Assembly: GCA_944367565.1 (NCBI GenBank)
Contig: CALVWR010000001.1
Span: 1 to 64,000 of the forward strand
Source: an uncultured Clostridia bacterium
GTDB taxonomy: Bacteria > Bacillota > Clostridia > Christensenellales > Borkfalkiaceae
DNA: 64,000 bases
Direction: 5' to 3'
The stretch's first letter is position 1, and each line of letters opens with the position of its first letter. A program made the translations under genes and the position numbers. Below, one piece after another: positions 62,376 to 64,000 of the stretch. The notes below the pieces were generated by a model. That model saw only the letters and a list, made by a program, of their open reading frames with translations, was not told where the DNA came from and ran no database searches.

Positions 62376-64000
62376 TTAACAAACCCCCATAAAGTCGCCT
62401 TCGTTGAAGGCGGTGATCCCGCACGCGGCGCAGTCCTTTTTGAACTGATCTACCTTGCGCGCAAGTTCGCTGCCGTAATCGTTTCCGTATACGTTCAGAA
62501 GAATAAACCGAACCGACAGGCTGTCCTTGAGCAGCCGCGGCCGCAAAAGAACGTATTTATCCCACTCCTTTACGCGGAGAAGCTCCAGCTTGCCCCGCGC
62601 TTCGTTGAGTACGATCATGCAATAGGATAAAAACTCCTTCGGCCAGAACTGCGCCAGATTCCAATACGACGAATCCCCCGCGCCCGTACGCGCGCCTTCG
62701 CCGTACGCGCTTTCGATGAAATCCCATCTGTCGCGGAACAGCTGCCAGTAATGTTTCATGTGCGGCGCGATATCCTTGTAATATTCGTTGAAAAATTCGT
62801 CGGTCAGCTTCTCCTCGTCCTGTTCGAGGTTCCACATGAACCCCGCCTGTAAAAACTGTCTCAGTTCTTCAAAACAAGGCGTAGGCGTGTTGTGCGAACC
62901 TTGATCGAAAATAAAACTTACGCCGTAATCGCGCAGTATGGAATAATTTTTCTTCATGGTGCTCCAGTTGTTGAAATTGATCATGTAATTATCGAAGTTG
63001 GCGCAATACGTCCAGACATGCAGATTTTTCGACACGACGCTCCAGCCTTCAAAATTCTCCGCAACGACGCGGTTATAGGTTTTATCGTTATACGCTTTGG
63101 AATATACGCAGGAAAACGGCACCACCATGACGGCAAGATTGTCTTCGGCAACGACGTCGTCGCTGATCGGCATAAGTTTTCCGTGTTCGTCGGTGCTCAC
63201 GGGCGGTCTGCTCGTGGCGTTGTACGCAAAGGTCACGACCGTAAGCGGACGATCGGGATCGGTTTCCTTAAGCCATGTTCTGATCGCGCGCGCCACTTTG
63301 TTGGAAAAACGCATCATTACCGCCGAAGGGCTGCCCGATTTTTCGATTGCCGCCCGACACCGCGGACAATCGCAGAATCCGAAATTGTCCTCCTGTCCGA
63401 TCATAACGTAATTTCCGGGCGTCTTTTTGATGATCTCTTTCAGACTCTCGATAAACGCCGCCGTCATTTCCTCGTTGGTGAGGCATAAATTATTGCCGTC
63501 GGGACTGTACCAATCGGGATGATCGGCAAAATATTTTTCTTTCGGAAGAATCAGAAAATAGGTGTGCGCCGACAGAACCCAGTCGGTATAGAGATTCCGT
63601 CCCAGCTTCAGACGCGCCGCGTGCACTTCGTTTCCCGGCGCGTCGAATTTGAATGTGGACCAGTAACCGAGACTTCTTGCGGCAATATCCGGTTTTTCAA
63701 AAACCGATACGTCGTGCAGCATATACCGTTCCGCCTGATCGATGTGCACTTCCGTCTTTGCATAGTAACGGTACCCGAAATGAATGCGGCAAAACTCGTA
63801 TACGCCGAAATACGTTCCGCGCTGCAATCCGAAAATATAGACATCTTCTCCCTCCGTGCGGATTTTATAGCCGTCGTAACAAAATTCCTCGAATGTCGGC
63901 TTTTCGCCGAGTTTTTTCAAAGCCTCGGTTTTGCCGAGGAAAATACGGCGGCTCTTCGCTTTCGATTCCGATTCGGCAACCACCTGCGGCTGTACGTTTG
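62376..64000 (-). CDS. DUF4838-type protein, 5' end outside the window
   Basis: At least 535 residues plus a few more to the edge; the frame is open at the right edge, so the start is missing. FFGLQRGTYFGVYEF-type GLQRGTYFGVYEFCR, then SPDGNNLCLTNEEM, DNFGFCDCPRC and QGSHNTPTPCFEELR match DUF4838, often joined to GH20-like N-terminal domains and found in glycan loci. The stop is 53 nt from the giant lipoprotein, which probably shares its mRNA. Confidence 0.8.
   Translation of the reverse strand, partial: NVQPQVVAESESKAKSRRIFLGKTEALKKLGEKPTFEEFCYDGYKIRTEGEDVYIFGLQRGTYFGVYEFCRIHFGYRYYAKTEVHIDQAERYMLHDVSVFEKPDIAARSLGYWSTFKFDAPGNEVHAARLKLGRNLYTDWVLSAHTYFLILPKEKYFADHPDWYSPDGNNLCLTNEEMTAAFIESLKEIIKKTPGNYVMIGQEDNFGFCDCPRCRAAIEKSGSPSAVMMRFSNKVARAIRTWLKETDPDRPLTVVTFAYNATSRPPVSTDEHGKLMPISDDVVAEDNLAVMVVPFSCVYSKAYNDKTYNRVVAENFEGWSVVSKNLHVWTYCANFDNYMINFNNWSTMKKNYSILRDYGVSFIFDQGSHNTPTPCFEELRQFLQAGFMWNLEQDEEKLTDEFFNEYYKDIAPHMKHYWQLFRDRWDFIESAYGEGARTGAGDSSYWNLAQFWPKEFLSYCMIVLNEARGKLELLRVKEWDKYVLLRPRLLKDSLSVRFILLNVYGNDYGSELARKVDQFKKDCAACGITAFNEGDFMGVC

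Noticed and set aside
1-64000. CRISPR array, tRNA, rRNA or intact insertion sequence
   Set aside because: No regularly spaced direct repeats, no T-loop GGTTCGAATCC-type motif in the intergenic gaps, no rRNA sequence and no transposase frame were recognised.

Overview
The window looks like a chromosomal piece of an uncultured Clostridia-type member of the Bacillota. The support is gene order and family choice: asnS-plsX-rnc-smc-ftsY, then ylxM-ffh-rpsP-khpA-rimM-trmD-rbgA-rnhB-yraN with rplS nearby, then comM-dprA-topA-trmFO-hslV-hslU, and an infC-rpmI-rplT-trmH-yebC block. Folate-dependent TrmFO, YlxM, RbgA, a rubredoxin and many strong SD and sigma-A sites (often with 17-bp spacers) also fit. 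The glycan-degrading right end suggests a gut or other plant/host-glycan niche. A Christensenellales/Borkfalkiaceae-like lineage is my guess only; no 16S rRNA is present. I saw no rRNA, tRNA, CRISPR array or intact mobile element.

Layout. Almost all genes lie on the minus strand and are read right to left. 170-16374 is one long, tightly overlapping run, apparently from a promoter at 16467-16495: a PMT-like membrane protein, comM, dprA, topA, trmFO, hslV, hslU, hisS, a RseC-like protein, trxA, glyA, an MmcQ/YjbR protein, asnA, tcdA and a YfcE-like phosphoesterase. rplS (16667-17011) has its own promoter and terminator. 17114-22250 is the ylxM-to-yraN operon, which starts at a strong promoter with a hairpin at the predicted mRNA 5' end. 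22381-30557 is the asnS-plsX-rnc-smc-ftsY operon.

30672-39526 is a more accessory stretch: a large acetyltransferase-like protein, a 46-residue gene, a YkvI-like transporter, secreted proteins, a rubredoxin, a protein with a duplicated DNA-binding-like repeat, an aldose-epimerase-like protein, an XRE regulator and a trypsin-like lipoprotein protease. 39834-42538 is the yebC/trmH/rplT/rpmI/infC translation operon, with an attenuator-like leader and a non-AUG infC start.

42800-64000 is a carbohydrate locus: an unclassified TIM-barrel-type hydrolase, an MFS transporter, Hsp20, a sugar-phosphate isomerase/epimerase-like protein, an (alpha/alpha)6-type glycosidase, a HAD phosphatase behind a possibly structured leader, and an operon of GH38 alpha-mannosidase, two GH28-like proteins and GH29 alpha-fucosidase. 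A giant Big2/beta-helix lipoprotein and a DUF4838 protein cut by the right edge follow. Most of these enzymes lack visible signal peptides, so a plausible reading is intracellular trimming of imported mannose-, fucose- and uronate-containing oligosaccharides, with the lipoprotein as the surface component.

No single clearly novel defence or mobile system was seen. The best leads are RNA and regulatory elements (HAD leader, C-rich-loop 3' transcript after the protease, palindrome at the GH38 promoter, ylxM leader hairpin), a PMT-like protein that seems to have lost its catalytic signature, and several unclassified glycosidase families.
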